From Thermomonospora echinospora (GTDB lineage: Bacteria; Actinomycetota; Actinomycetes; Streptosporangiales; Streptosporangiaceae), in the NCBI RefSeq assembly GCF_900108175.1, contig NZ_FNVO01000004.1:124001-188000 (forward strand): 64,000 bases of DNA, in the 5' to 3' direction. This document shows positions 1 to 8,202 of this stretch, one piece after another. The position numbers and the translations under genes were made by a program. Under the pieces are notes generated by a model that was given only the letters and a program-made list of their open reading frames with translations, searched no databases and had not been told where the DNA came from. Each line of letters opens with the position of its first letter. Positions within the stretch are counted from its first letter, which is position 1.

Positions 1-30
1 TCTGTCTATAGGGTTCTTATGGGTGTTCAT
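1..30 (-). CDS. Possible start of the next gene of the Tad operon (partial)
   Basis: An ATG at 30-28 overlaps the TGA (29-27) of the LysM-BTAD gene as ATGA and stays open to the window edge, reading MNTHKNPIDR. The same four-base overlap links most genes of this operon, so a further co-transcribed gene running off the left edge is plausible. Only ten codons are visible and no function can be assigned. Confidence 0.25.
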   Translation of the reverse strand, partial: MNTHKNPIDR

Positions 31-2741
31 TTTTGGGAGTCGTGAAGCGATAGGTGGCGCAGCAGATCGACTAGGAGTTGGTAAGTTTCGGGGGCGGGTT
101 CAGTGTCGAGGGTGGCTAGGCGAGTGACGGAGAGTTGGTAAGTGCGGCGGACGGCATCAGGGCGGCCGAGATCGGCTTGTAGACGCATGACTGATTGATA
201 GAGGGGCTCGGAGTAGGGGTCGTGCTTGAGTGCCTGTTCCATGATGGTCAAGGCCTGATCGGGGTGGTCCGCTTGCGTGAGGTTGGCTAGGTAAATCAAG
301 GCATCTATAGCGGTGCGGCGTAGATGCTCGCGGTGGGCTTCGGCCCAGTCGTGAGCGAGGTCGGTGGCGAAGTCCGCGGTGTAGAGGGCGGGGATGGGCT
401 GTAGAGCCTTGAGGCGGGCGGGGCCAGCGGGGGCTTGGCGGGCCTGCGTCAGGGTGGCCTCCAGGTGCCAGAGGTCTACGTCGATGAGGTGGGGGTCGAG
501 GCGGTAGCGGGTGCCGGCATGGATGACGAACATGGGTTCGCGGAGGCCGGTGGCCTGGCGCAGTGTCTTGCGGATGTTGTTGATGGCGGTGTGGAGCGTC
601 GTGGTGGCGGCTTTGGGGGTGTGGTCGGGCCAGAGGGCGGTGGTGGCTTGTTCACGGGTGGCGCCGTTGAGGTGCAGGGCCAGGTAGGCGAGGAGTTCGC
701 GGGCGTTGCGGCGTAGGCCGGTGTCGATGGGGTTGCCGGCGGCCTCCAGGCGTACGGGGCCGAGGACATGGAGCTTGACCAGGCGTTCGCTGGCCTGGAG
801 GGGGTTGGGCGGTGCCGGTTCGGGGTGGCCGGGTTCTGGGGCTCTGGGTGTGGAGATGGGGACTGGTTCGTCGTCGGGGATGTGGGCGGTGCGGAGGGTT
901 TGGAGTAGGTCGTGGGTGTCGGGCCCGGTGACCTTGAACAGGCGGGTACCGGTGAGGGCGTCGGCGTGGGGGCCTTGGGCGTGGGTGGTGTCGTCGTCGG
1001 TGATGTGCAGGGTGGTTGCGGCGGGCCAGGGGGCGAGGACGATGGCGGCGATGGCGTAGCGGCTCCCGAGCTGGATGAGGGTGTGTAGGGCTTGGCTGGG
1101 CTCGGTGGTGATGACGGCCAGACTGGGGAAGGGCTCGCTGGGGTCGGTGGTGCGTAGGGCGGGGACGTCGGGTTGGTCGGCGTTGTCGAGGAGCCGGGCG
1201 CGGTGGATGGTCTCGGTTTCCAGGTGGGTGATGGCCGCGGCCGGTGTGGGGGTGATGATGAGGCCGGGCTTGGCTGTTGCCAGGGCGGTGAGGTCGGTCT
1301 TGGGGAACAGCACTTGGGCCACGGGTTCGGGGATGACGAGTTCGGCGCGGTCACGGTGTGAGGTGGCGAGTAGTTCGGTGGCGATGGCTCGGGCGACGTC
1401 GGGGGCTCCCGTGCCGGTGAGGCCTAGCCCTAGACCTGGCAGTGGGACGGTTACCTCTTGGCCGTTGCGGATGCCGAGGGTGAGTCGGTCGGGTGCCGGT
1501 AGAGCGAGGTCCTGTTCGATGAGTTCGGCGTCGGTGGGGATCGGCTGGTCTTGTTCGGCGTAGGTGTCGAGGTGGGCTTTGCGGACCTTGGCTGCGGCTG
1601 CAGGTGGTGTGGGGTTGGGTGCGGGTTGGTCAGGCCAGGTGGTGCCGTAGGTGCGTCGGCGGCGGCGTTGTAGGCGGGTGGCGGCTATGGCGATGCTGAT
1701 CGCGGTGGCCAGGCCGATGCCTACGTGTGTGCCGGTGGGCAGGGTGACGGTGAACGGCGGGGCGTTGTTGCGCTCGCTGGTCGTCTGTCGCGGTGCGGGT
1801 GTGGGTGCGTGGCCATGGCCGGTGGATGACTGCGGGGGCGTGGATGCCACCGAGGTGGACGGCCGGGTGGTTGACGGACGGTCGGGACGCTGCGGGGACG
1901 GTGACTGAGCCGGGGGGATTGCGTCCGGAGACGTGGCCTGGTCTGTCGGGGTGGCCCCGGTGGTCCGTTCCTGCGGGTGGTCGATGCGTGGCGTGGTGCG
2001 CTGAACGTCCCGGCGGGGCGGGGGCGTGTCGTCTACTGGATAGGGGATACGAACTCGTTGACCGGGGTGGATGCGGTCCGGATCGGTCAGCTTCGACAGT
2101 CCCTGCGGTTGGTCGAGGTTCTCGCTGGCCCGGAAGATGCGCGGGTAGAGCCGACCCGCGCCGTACTCACGGCGGGCGATGCTCCACAGCGTGTCACCTC
2201 GCTTGACAACGCGCGTGCGCCAGCGCCGCGGTGACTCCTCACCTGTGGTCGGTGCCACAGGAGCCGCCGACTCCTGCGCCGAGCCAGCAGACGGAATGCC
2301 TGTCTGGTCGACGGTGATGGGTACGGCGTGCGCGACCGGTGTTGCGGACGGACCGGTGAGGCTTGCGGTCGTTCCGAAGAGCAGGGCGGCCATGGCCACC
2401 AGGTCGCGTGCCAGGTACTGCACCGGGCGGGCCAGCCCGGGTAGACGCGGCACGGGGCGACCCGCCAGGTAGCCGACCACTTCCGCAGCGACGAGACCGA
2501 CCAGGAAAAGCCAGGCCGCCCAGCCCATCAGCCGGATCACTCCGAGGAACAGGCTGTGATCAGTGTCCGGCCGCATCAACGCGCCCGACACCTGCGACCA
2601 GGTAGGCAGGCCGTCTGGAATCGGTGACCCGCCCACGACGTACAGGCCGACTGGCACGGCGACGAACAGCACGGCCAAGGCGGCGAGCGCACCCAGACCG
2701 CGCCAGACGTCGGAAGCACGAGCAGTTCGCGGGCGGGTCAT
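27..2741 (-). CDS. Membrane-anchored LysM / BTAD (SARP-like) regulator
   Basis: A 904-residue protein. It has hydrophobic segments near residues 15-37, 64-87 and 109-130, a LysM domain at about 177-233 (starting VVKRGDTLWSIARREYG), a Pro/Thr-rich linker, another hydrophobic segment near 340-360 followed by an RRRRR stop-transfer patch, and a C-terminal third like SARP regulators. The latter is an OmpR-type winged helix (LVKLHVLGPVRLE...RNARELLAYLAL) followed by a BTAD helical-repeat domain to the end. LysM domains bind peptidoglycan and SARP domains bind DNA or act as activators, so a link between cell wall state and transcription is my inference. It is the last full gene of the pilus operon, with an ATGA overlap to the gene upstream. 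Confidence 0.8.
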   Translation of the reverse strand: MTRPRTARASDVWRGLGALAALAVLFVAVPVGLYVVGGSPIPDGLPTWSQVSGALMRPDTDHSLFLGVIRLMGWAAWLFLVGLVAAEVVGYLAGRPVPRLPGLARPVQYLARDLVAMAALLFGTTASLTGPSATPVAHAVPITVDQTGIPSAGSAQESAAPVAPTTGEESPRRWRTRVVKRGDTLWSIARREYGAGRLYPRIFRASENLDQPQGLSKLTDPDRIHPGQRVRIPYPVDDTPPPRRDVQRTTPRIDHPQERTTGATPTDQATSPDAIPPAQSPSPQRPDRPSTTRPSTSVASTPPQSSTGHGHAPTPAPRQTTSERNNAPPFTVTLPTGTHVGIGLATAISIAIAATRLQRRRRRTYGTTWPDQPAPNPTPPAAAAKVRKAHLDTYAEQDQPIPTDAELIEQDLALPAPDRLTLGIRNGQEVTVPLPGLGLGLTGTGAPDVARAIATELLATSHRDRAELVIPEPVAQVLFPKTDLTALATAKPGLIITPTPAAAITHLETETIHRARLLDNADQPDVPALRTTDPSEPFPSLAVITTEPSQALHTLIQLGSRYAIAAIVLAPWPAATTLHITDDDTTHAQGPHADALTGTRLFKVTGPDTHDLLQTLRTAHIPDDEPVPISTPRAPEPGHPEPAPPNPLQASERLVKLHVLGPVRLEAAGNPIDTGLRRNARELLAYLALHLNGATREQATTALWPDHTPKAATTTLHTAINNIRKTLRQATGLREPMFVIHAGTRYRLDPHLIDVDLWHLEATLTQARQAPAGPARLKALQPIPALYTADFATDLAHDWAEAHREHLRRTAIDALIYLANLTQADHPDQALTIMEQALKHDPYSEPLYQSVMRLQADLGRPDAVRRTYQLSVTRLATLDTEPAPETYQLLVDLLRHLSLHDSQK

Positions 2742-3202
2742 GGCTGGCGGGCTCCTTCTACTCCGGTGGTCAGGTCGGCGACCGCCTCAGCCTCGGCGCG
2801 CAGGGTCGAGACACCAATGACCGGCAGGAAAAGAGCCGACTTGGTCACCGTGACGTGCACACGGATGGCTCTCGGCCCGGCCACGGTGACGGCGCCCGAA
2901 TAACCTCCGGCGCGGAGATACCGCTGGGCGGCACGTATCGCCGCCTGCCGGTCGACGACGAAGCGCCCGCCTCCGTACGCCCGGTCGAGGTCAACCTGTC
3001 CGGCGCCGGCGCGGGCCGCCTCCTGGGCGGCGATGCCGGCGTCATGGCGGGCTTCCAGCTTGCGTTCGAAGTCGACCACCGCGCCGAAGAACACCAGCAC
3101 GACCAGCGAGATGATGACGGCGAACACGCTCAACGCGCCTCGATCTGACGCGTCTCGCGCCAGTACCGCATCCCATCGTTGCCGTAACCGCATGAACGTC
3201 AC
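2738..3202 (-). CDS. TadG/TadE-like pilus-assembly membrane protein
   Basis: 154 residues starting at a GTG that overlaps the preceding stop (GTGA). A basic and Asp-rich N-terminus is followed by a single strongly hydrophobic helix (SVFAVIISLVVLVFFGAVVD, about residues 25-44) and an extracytoplasmic domain rich in Ala and Arg. The layout is that of Flp pilus-associated TadG-like minor proteins. The residue five places after the DRG turn is Phe rather than the Glu of prepilins, so it is probably not processed as a pilin. Its place between TadE-like genes and the LysM regulator supports the call. The exact subfamily is uncertain. Confidence 0.65.
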   Translation of the reverse strand: MTFMRLRQRWDAVLARDASDRGALSVFAVIISLVVLVFFGAVVDFERKLEARHDAGIAAQEAARAGAGQVDLDRAYGGGRFVVDRQAAIRAAQRYLRAGGYSGAVTVAGPRAIRVHVTVTKSALFLPVIGVSTLRAEAEAVADLTTGVEGARQP

Positions 3203-3651
3203 CGCCCTCGATAGGGATCGACAGGAGAACGGTGGGTTCTGGTGACGGTCCGAGATCCGGGCATCCCCGGGAGCGCGATGTCGCTCAGTGCGACGACGCA
3301 GCGGACCCGGGCGGCCACCGTCCCCTCCCTGCCCACCGGACGGGCGAAGCCGGACAGGTCAAGGGCGACCTGCGGCGTACAGTGCAGCCCCTTGTCCCGC
3401 AGGGTGGCCAGAGCACTGGCGGTCGCGTCGGCTCGCGCCTGAGAAGCGGTACGGGCGATGGACGCATGACGCGCGGCATCCGCGGCGGCCTGACTGACCA
3501 CCGCGCTCCCGTGCTGGATCCGCATCGCGACCAGCAACGCGGCAAGGAACAGCACGAACAGCGGCGCCAGGATCGCCGCTTCCACGACCGCGTTCCCGGC
3601 GTCATCGCGGCACCGGACACGTCGGCGCGGACAGATGGCAGGCACGGTCAT
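3199..3651 (-). CDS. tadE: TadE-like pseudopilin
   Basis: 150 residues with the TadE layout: a short basic leader, then GNAVVEAAILAPLFVLFLAA at about residues 19-38. Cleavage after the Gly would put Glu at mature position 5, the type IV prepilin signature. The C-terminal domain contains two Cys (CTPQ and RVRCVV) that could form a disulfide. TadE-like proteins are minor pilins that help assemble Flp pili. It overlaps both neighbours by four bases (ATGA upstream, GTGA downstream), so it is translationally coupled to them. Confidence 0.7.
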   Translation of the reverse strand: MTVPAICPRRRVRCRDDAGNAVVEAAILAPLFVLFLAALLVAMRIQHGSAVVSQAAADAARHASIARTASQARADATASALATLRDKGLHCTPQVALDLSGFARPVGREGTVAARVRCVVALSDIALPGMPGSRTVTRTHRSPVDPYRGR

Positions 3652-4040
3652 GGCTGCTGCGGGGTGGTGAAGCGTTCACGGGCACCTCGCGCCGTCCGGG
3701 ACACGGCGATGCGCATCCCGGGCAGCACGGTCGGCGCGTGCCCGGTCACGCGAACGGTAATGGTGGTCGCACCGCTGACCGACACCGCCGGGTTCAACAG
3801 CACGGGCTCCCGGCGGGCGAAGCCACCGGCCGCCGCCCGCCCCGTCGCGTGCGAGCCCCGATGCGCTCGCGCGACCCGAAGCCCTTCCTCGGCCGCCGCC
3901 TGAGCCACGTCACGGGCGACCGACACCATGACCGCCTGCGCCAGCGCCAGGAACAGCGTGGCGATCGCCGGAAAGATGATGGCGATGGTCACCGAAGACG
4001 AGCCCCGGTCGTCAGGCCGCCAGGTCATGGCCATGCTCAC
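3648..4040 (-). CDS. TadE-like membrane protein
   Basis: 130 residues. GTG start at 4040 overlaps the preceding stop (GTGA); an ATG two codons downstream is an alternative. After RPDDRGSSS comes one hydrophobic helix (about residues 17-38) and a periplasm-type domain with Ala-rich helices and a C-terminal beta region. This resembles TadE/TadG-like proteins of actinobacterial Tad loci. Mature position 5 would be Thr instead of Glu, unlike the TadE-like neighbour at 3199-3651. Confidence 0.65.
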   Translation of the reverse strand: MSMAMTWRPDDRGSSSVTIAIIFPAIATLFLALAQAVMVSVARDVAQAAAEEGLRVARAHRGSHATGRAAAGGFARREPVLLNPAVSVSGATTITVRVTGHAPTVLPGMRIAVSRTARGARERFTTPQQP

Positions 4041-4261
4041 CCGGGGATCTTGTTGATCCAGTTCTGCACCTTGCCGGAGACGGCGAGGTAGATGGTGAAC
4101 GCTAGGCCGGCGAAGCCCGCCACGATGATGATGGTCTCCACAACATTGGAGCCCCGTGCAGAGTCCTCACGCAGATCTCGCCGGGTACGTGCCACCCGGT
4201 CCGCCCAGAACGACGAGACAACCGCCGCCGCGGCGTAGGGGAGCATGCGTAGCCGTCGCAT
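4037..4261 (-). CDS. Flp-type pilin-like small membrane protein
   Basis: 74 residues from the ATG at 4261, chosen because GGAGG lies eight bases upstream; the longer in-frame TTG at 4276 contains that ribosome site and is unlikely. The C-terminal half reads RGSNVVETIIIVAGFAGLAF. Cleavage after the Gly would give a short hydrophobic pilin with Glu at position 5, as in Flp major pilins, and the 35-40-residue leader is long and basic. Its size, its place directly after the TadB/TadC genes and the pilin motif make it the best candidate for the pilus subunit. This is inferred, not proven. Confidence 0.65.
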   Translation of the reverse strand: MRRLRMLPYAAAAVVSSFWADRVARTRRDLREDSARGSNVVETIIIVAGFAGLAFTIYLAVSGKVQNWINKIPG

Positions 4262-4282
4262 CGAAGACGCCTCCAAGAAAGA

Positions 4283-5173
4283 TCAGCCCGAGCCCAGAAG
4301 CCGGGAGAAGAACGGAAAGCCGACCAGAATCACGAAGCCGAGCATCAGCAGGGAGGTCGGCACCCACATGGCGGTCGTACGGGAGTTGGCCTCCGACCGG
4401 GCGGCAGCCGAGGCCTCGTGCCGCATGGAGGCGATCTTGGCGACCAGGACGTCATGCATCTTGGCGCCCTCGCCGCCGGCGATCTCGGCCGTGTGCGCCA
4501 GATCGATCAGGTCCCGGACGTCGATGTCCTCACCGAGCCGCGCCAGCGCCCGCCACGGCTGCTGCTGGGCGTGACGCGCCCGGGTCAACGCCTGGTGCAC
4601 CCGCTGGAACGGCCACCCATCGGCGACCTTGGCCGGATCCTCCAAGGCTGAGTTCAGGGCCGCGCCCGACTCCCGTTCCAGCACGACGAGCTGCAGATAG
4701 GAGGTGAACGCATACCGGAAGTCCCGCCTGCGCCGGCGAGCCTCCGACCGTACGTTCCAGTCCGGAACGAACGACAGCCCCACGCCCAGCGCCAGGCTGG
4801 CCAGCACCGGCAGCGTCCACGACACCGCGCCACCGACGAGCGCCACCAGCCCGAAGAACACCGACGGCATGACCAGACCGGTCAAGAACAAGGCGAGCTT
4901 GTCCAGCATGAACCGCTCGACCGCGCGGTCCAGCAACGCCAGGTCACCACGCGGTACGGCCAGCATCCCCGCAGGCCGAGCCAGATGATCGGCCAGCCAC
5001 CGGCCCAGGTCCTCCCACCCACCGGCAGGACGCGACGGAGCCGAGGGCAGCGGCGTGGCCTGGATCCGAGCGAGCGCGGCCTCCAGACGCGGCGGTCCCG
5101 GCCACAACTCCCGAACGACGATGAGAATCCCGCAGGCCGTCAGGAGACCGGCCACGACGGCGAGCGCGGTCAC
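4283..5173 (-). CDS. tadC: TadC-like type II/IV secretion F-domain protein
   Basis: 296 residues from the GTG at 5173, which overlaps the TadB stop as GTGA; a longer ORF to 5248 would run deep into TadB. There is an N-terminal transmembrane helix, two central helices (LALFLTGLVMPSVFFGLVALV and the following segment), a cytosolic T2SSF helical domain and a C-terminal helix (TSLLMLGFVILVGFPFFSRLL). TadB and TadC are the paired inner-membrane platform proteins that couple the TadA motor to pilin assembly. The pilin gene follows 21 bases downstream. Confidence 0.8.
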   Translation of the reverse strand: MTALAVVAGLLTACGILIVVRELWPGPPRLEAALARIQATPLPSAPSRPAGGWEDLGRWLADHLARPAGMLAVPRGDLALLDRAVERFMLDKLALFLTGLVMPSVFFGLVALVGGAVSWTLPVLASLALGVGLSFVPDWNVRSEARRRRRDFRYAFTSYLQLVVLERESGAALNSALEDPAKVADGWPFQRVHQALTRARHAQQQPWRALARLGEDIDVRDLIDLAHTAEIAGGEGAKMHDVLVAKIASMRHEASAAARSEANSRTTAMWVPTSLLMLGFVILVGFPFFSRLLGSG

Positions 5174-6036
5174 CGCCCAGCCTCCGCCCGGTCGCCCCGC
5201 AGGAAGCGGGCACCGGTAGACAGTGCCGACAGCCGCCGCATCCACCACAACCCCACGGCGTAGATCCCGGCGACCACGCCCAGCACCGCCTGCCCCAACG
5301 GCGTCCCATAGGGCGCGGCGAGCGTCTGCGACATGATGAACAGCGCACTCAACGCCCCGATCGACAAGACGATGACCAGCAGCGTCGTACGCAGGCTCGC
5401 GCGTTCGGCCTCAACCTGGCGGCGGACGATGACCTCCTGTTCCACCGCGTCGGCCAGCAGGCTCAACGCCTCCCGGGTACCCGGCCCGCGGCGCTTGGCG
5501 GCCAGGACCAGAGCGCAGGCGATCAGGTCCCCGATCGGGTCGTCCAGGTCATCGGCGAACGCGCGAAGCGCCTGCTCGGTGTTGGCGCGGTTGTTGAGCC
5601 GATCAGCCAGTATCCCGACCGGCTCCCTGATGGCCTGCGGAGCGACCCGGGCACTGTCGGCAAGGGCCTGCTCCAACCCACGGCTGGCACCCATCACCTC
5701 GGCCAGCCGCCGCGCCCATGCCGCCAACGCCTCCAGCCGGGCGATCCGCTGCTGCGGTTCCCGCCCCGACAGCATTGGCGGCAGCACGTACCCGGCCGCC
5801 CCGACCGCCACGGCCGCCACCGGCCACCGCAGGGCCAGCAACACCGCCAGCCCGGCCACCACCGCCCCGGCCAGCCGCTTACGCCGTGCCGGTGATGCCG
5901 CGCCGCGTATCCACAGCCGTAACCGGGATGGTGGACGGCCGCTGCGTGGCTGTGGGGTGACACCCGCGATGCCCGCTCCCAGGACGAGGAGACCCACAGC
6001 GGCACAACCTCCCGCGCATACCGCCAGCAGCACCAT
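5170..6036 (-). CDS. tadB: TadB-like inner-membrane platform protein
   Basis: 288 residues with an N-terminal hydrophobic helix, a second hydrophobic block (about residues 55-90), a T2SSF domain with the usual run of amphipathic helices, and two C-terminal helices (TLLVIVLSIGALSALFIM and GQAVLGVVAGIYAVGLWWM). The ATG at 6036 shares a base with the TadA stop (TGATG). It is paired with the TadC-like gene downstream, as in other Tad loci. Platform protein for pilus assembly; role by family. Confidence 0.8.
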   Translation of the reverse strand: MVLLAVCAGGCAAVGLLVLGAGIAGVTPQPRSGRPPSRLRLWIRGAASPARRKRLAGAVVAGLAVLLALRWPVAAVAVGAAGYVLPPMLSGREPQQRIARLEALAAWARRLAEVMGASRGLEQALADSARVAPQAIREPVGILADRLNNRANTEQALRAFADDLDDPIGDLIACALVLAAKRRGPGTREALSLLADAVEQEVIVRRQVEAERASLRTTLLVIVLSIGALSALFIMSQTLAAPYGTPLGQAVLGVVAGIYAVGLWWMRRLSALSTGARFLRGDRAEAGR

Positions 6037-7406
6037 CAGGCCCAGCCCCCGCCATCAGGAGCCAACAACGCGGGATCGAACCCACACGCTGACAGCTCGG
6101 CCAGCAGCTCGGCGCTGATGTGCCCGCCGCTCGGCGTGGCCCGACCGCCAGGGCCGGGGACGAAGATGTGGTTACGGGCCGGCTCCACCGAGTCGCCCGG
6201 AGGGCGGACCTCCATCACCTGCGACACATACCGAGCGTTGGTCACCGGATCGCGCTGGACGTAGACGACGAGCGGTTCGGCAAGCCCGAACATCAGATGC
6301 AGGTCCTCAGGGCTGAGCCCGAGGTCGGCGCGGCGGCCGAGCTGGACGACCCGGTTGAAGACATGCTCGGGGCGGTGAACGTGCAGCGTGCACATCGAGC
6401 CGCGCGCCCCGCTGTACATCACCTCCAGCATCGGCGCCAGCTCCCCGTGCCGGGCCTCACCCACGATCACCCGATCCGGATTCAGCCGCAGGCAGGCCGG
6501 CACCAGGTCCTGCAGCCGCACCTGGCCGGCGCCTTCGGCATTGGCCTGCCGCGCCTCCAAAGCGACCACGTCATGGTGCCGATGCGCCAGCCGCGGATCG
6601 TCGAGGAACAGCTCGAAGTCGCTTTCCAGCGTGATGATCCGCTCATCGGCCGGGATCTCGTTGGCCAGCGCCCGGACGAGGGTGGTCTTGCCGGTGTTGA
6701 CCTCCCCGCACACGATGACGTTGCGCCGGGCCCGGATCGCCGCCCGCAAGAACTGCTCCAGCGGCCCGGTCAACGTGCCCAGGCCGGTCAGCTGCTCAAG
6801 GGCGATGTCCACCAGCCGGTGCACACGGATCGCCAGATGCGGATGCCGCGACACCCAGTGCACCACCGCCAGCCGCACCCCATCGACCAACGCCACGTCC
6901 AGCAACGGGTTGGCGTGGGAGAACTCCCGACCGCTGTTGCCCCGCCGGGCCAGCAGCTGAATCCACTCCACCAAGTCCTCGTCAGTGGCGGCGACCGGCG
7001 GGCCGGGCTCCTTGGCGCCGTTGGTGTAGGTGATCCAGGTCTGCCGGCAGCCGTTGACGACGATGTTCTCCACGTCCGAACGTTCCAGGAACGGCTGCAA
7101 CGGCCCCAGCCCGAACCGGTGGTCGAACACCGCCTGCGCCATCCGCCGCTGTTCCTCGGCCGACAGCAACCGGCGCCCGGCCACCATCTGCTCGTGCGCC
7201 CACATCTGCACCTGAGCGGCGATCAGTTGCCGGGCCTCGTCCCGGTCCACGTCGTCGCCGAGCACGTCCGCCAGCTGCTGGCCGACCTGACGCACCGCCG
7301 CCCACACATCCACCGGTCCGGTAGACGCACCGTCCCCGTTGGCCGCGAGGGAATCGGAAAGGGTGTGGCCGACGGCATCGAGCCCGGCCCAGCCGTAACC
7401 CGTCAC
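6036..7406 (-). CDS. tadA: TadA/CpaF-family pilus-assembly ATPase
   Basis: 456 residues from the GTG at 7406, which overlaps the upstream stop as GTGA; the in-frame extension to 7667 is Arg/Gly-rich and antisense-like. It has the secretion-ATPase architecture: an N-terminal helical domain with FDHRFGLGPLQPFLERSDVEN, Walker A (GEVNTGKTT, about residue 239), acidic Asp box (ITLESDFELFL), Walker B (RVIVGEARHGE, about residue 312) and His box (CTLHVHRPEHV). It is the hexameric motor that powers TadB/TadC-dependent pilus assembly in the cytoplasm. All catalytic motifs look intact. Confidence 0.9.
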   Translation of the reverse strand: MTGYGWAGLDAVGHTLSDSLAANGDGASTGPVDVWAAVRQVGQQLADVLGDDVDRDEARQLIAAQVQMWAHEQMVAGRRLLSAEEQRRMAQAVFDHRFGLGPLQPFLERSDVENIVVNGCRQTWITYTNGAKEPGPPVAATDEDLVEWIQLLARRGNSGREFSHANPLLDVALVDGVRLAVVHWVSRHPHLAIRVHRLVDIALEQLTGLGTLTGPLEQFLRAAIRARRNVIVCGEVNTGKTTLVRALANEIPADERIITLESDFELFLDDPRLAHRHHDVVALEARQANAEGAGQVRLQDLVPACLRLNPDRVIVGEARHGELAPMLEVMYSGARGSMCTLHVHRPEHVFNRVVQLGRRADLGLSPEDLHLMFGLAEPLVVYVQRDPVTNARYVSQVMEVRPPGDSVEPARNHIFVPGPGGRATPSGGHISAELLAELSACGFDPALLAPDGGGWA

Positions 7407-8200
7407 CGGCCGCCTCCCAACGTCACCGGGGCTGACGTGCTCGGTTCCCCGTCTGGGACGAGGCGTTCTGCAACGGCCTTGCGCATGCGCTTGCCCAGGC
7501 CGTCCACCGCCCGCATCAGCAGTGAGGTCTTGAACGTCAGGCGTGGCGGCGCGCCATCGGACAACACCCGGGCGTCGGCCATCGCATACGGCAGTTCGGC
7601 GAACACCGGCAGTTCCAGCACGCGCCGTACGTCCGCAATGCTGTAGGAGCCGTCCTCGATGACGCACAACCCGACCGGCACCTGCTCACCGACCAGGCCC
7701 CGCAGCACCTCCAACCGCGGGACGGCGGCGTCCACCTGCGCCAAGGTGCGGCGCAGCACCACCACGACCGCATCGGCCGCCGCCAGCAACGCGACCGGAG
7801 TGTCCGGGCCGCCGACGCGCCCCAGGTCGGCGATCACATCTCCCTCGACGGCCGTGAACGCCTCGGCAAGCGGTCGCCACAACGACGCGAGCTGCTGGAC
7901 GTGGCGGGGATCGCGGATCCCGTGCAGCAGCTCCGCCTCGCCGTCGCCCAGAGGAAGGGCGTACTCGGCCAAGGACGCGGCGGCGGCGTGGGGATCGGGC
8001 TCCATCGCCATCGCCAGCCCGAGCAGCCCCGGTCCCGGTGCCTGCCGCAGGCGCTCGGCCATGAAGCCCGGCAGGACGCGGCGTCCCGCCGGATCGCACT
8101 CGGCCAGCAGCACCTTGCCCGGCCAAGTGAGCGCCAGCCCCAGCGCCGTCGTGGTCACCCCGGGCGCTCCGCCGGGGGAGATCAGGCAGTACAACGCCAT
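7403..8200 (-). CDS. TadZ/CpaE-like MinD-fold protein with atypical P-loop
   Basis: 265 residues of ParA/MinD type: the first strand and loop read LISPGGAPGVTTTALGLALTW, followed by LLAECDPAGRRVLPG (switch region Asp) and later IADLGRV and ADAVVVVLRR. TadZ/CpaE proteins place the Tad machine at a cell site. The deviant Walker A normally reads KGGxGKTT; here both Lys positions are replaced (Pro and Val), so ATP hydrolysis is doubtful. It starts two bases after the CpaB-like stop and overlaps the TadA start. Confidence 0.75.
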   Translation of the reverse strand: MALYCLISPGGAPGVTTTALGLALTWPGKVLLAECDPAGRRVLPGFMAERLRQAPGPGLLGLAMAMEPDPHAAAASLAEYALPLGDGEAELLHGIRDPRHVQQLASLWRPLAEAFTAVEGDVIADLGRVGGPDTPVALLAAADAVVVVLRRTLAQVDAAVPRLEVLRGLVGEQVPVGLCVIEDGSYSIADVRRVLELPVFAELPYAMADARVLSDGAPPRLTFKTSLLMRAVDGLGKRMRKAVAERLVPDGEPSTSAPVTLGGGR

Positions 8201-8202
8201 GC

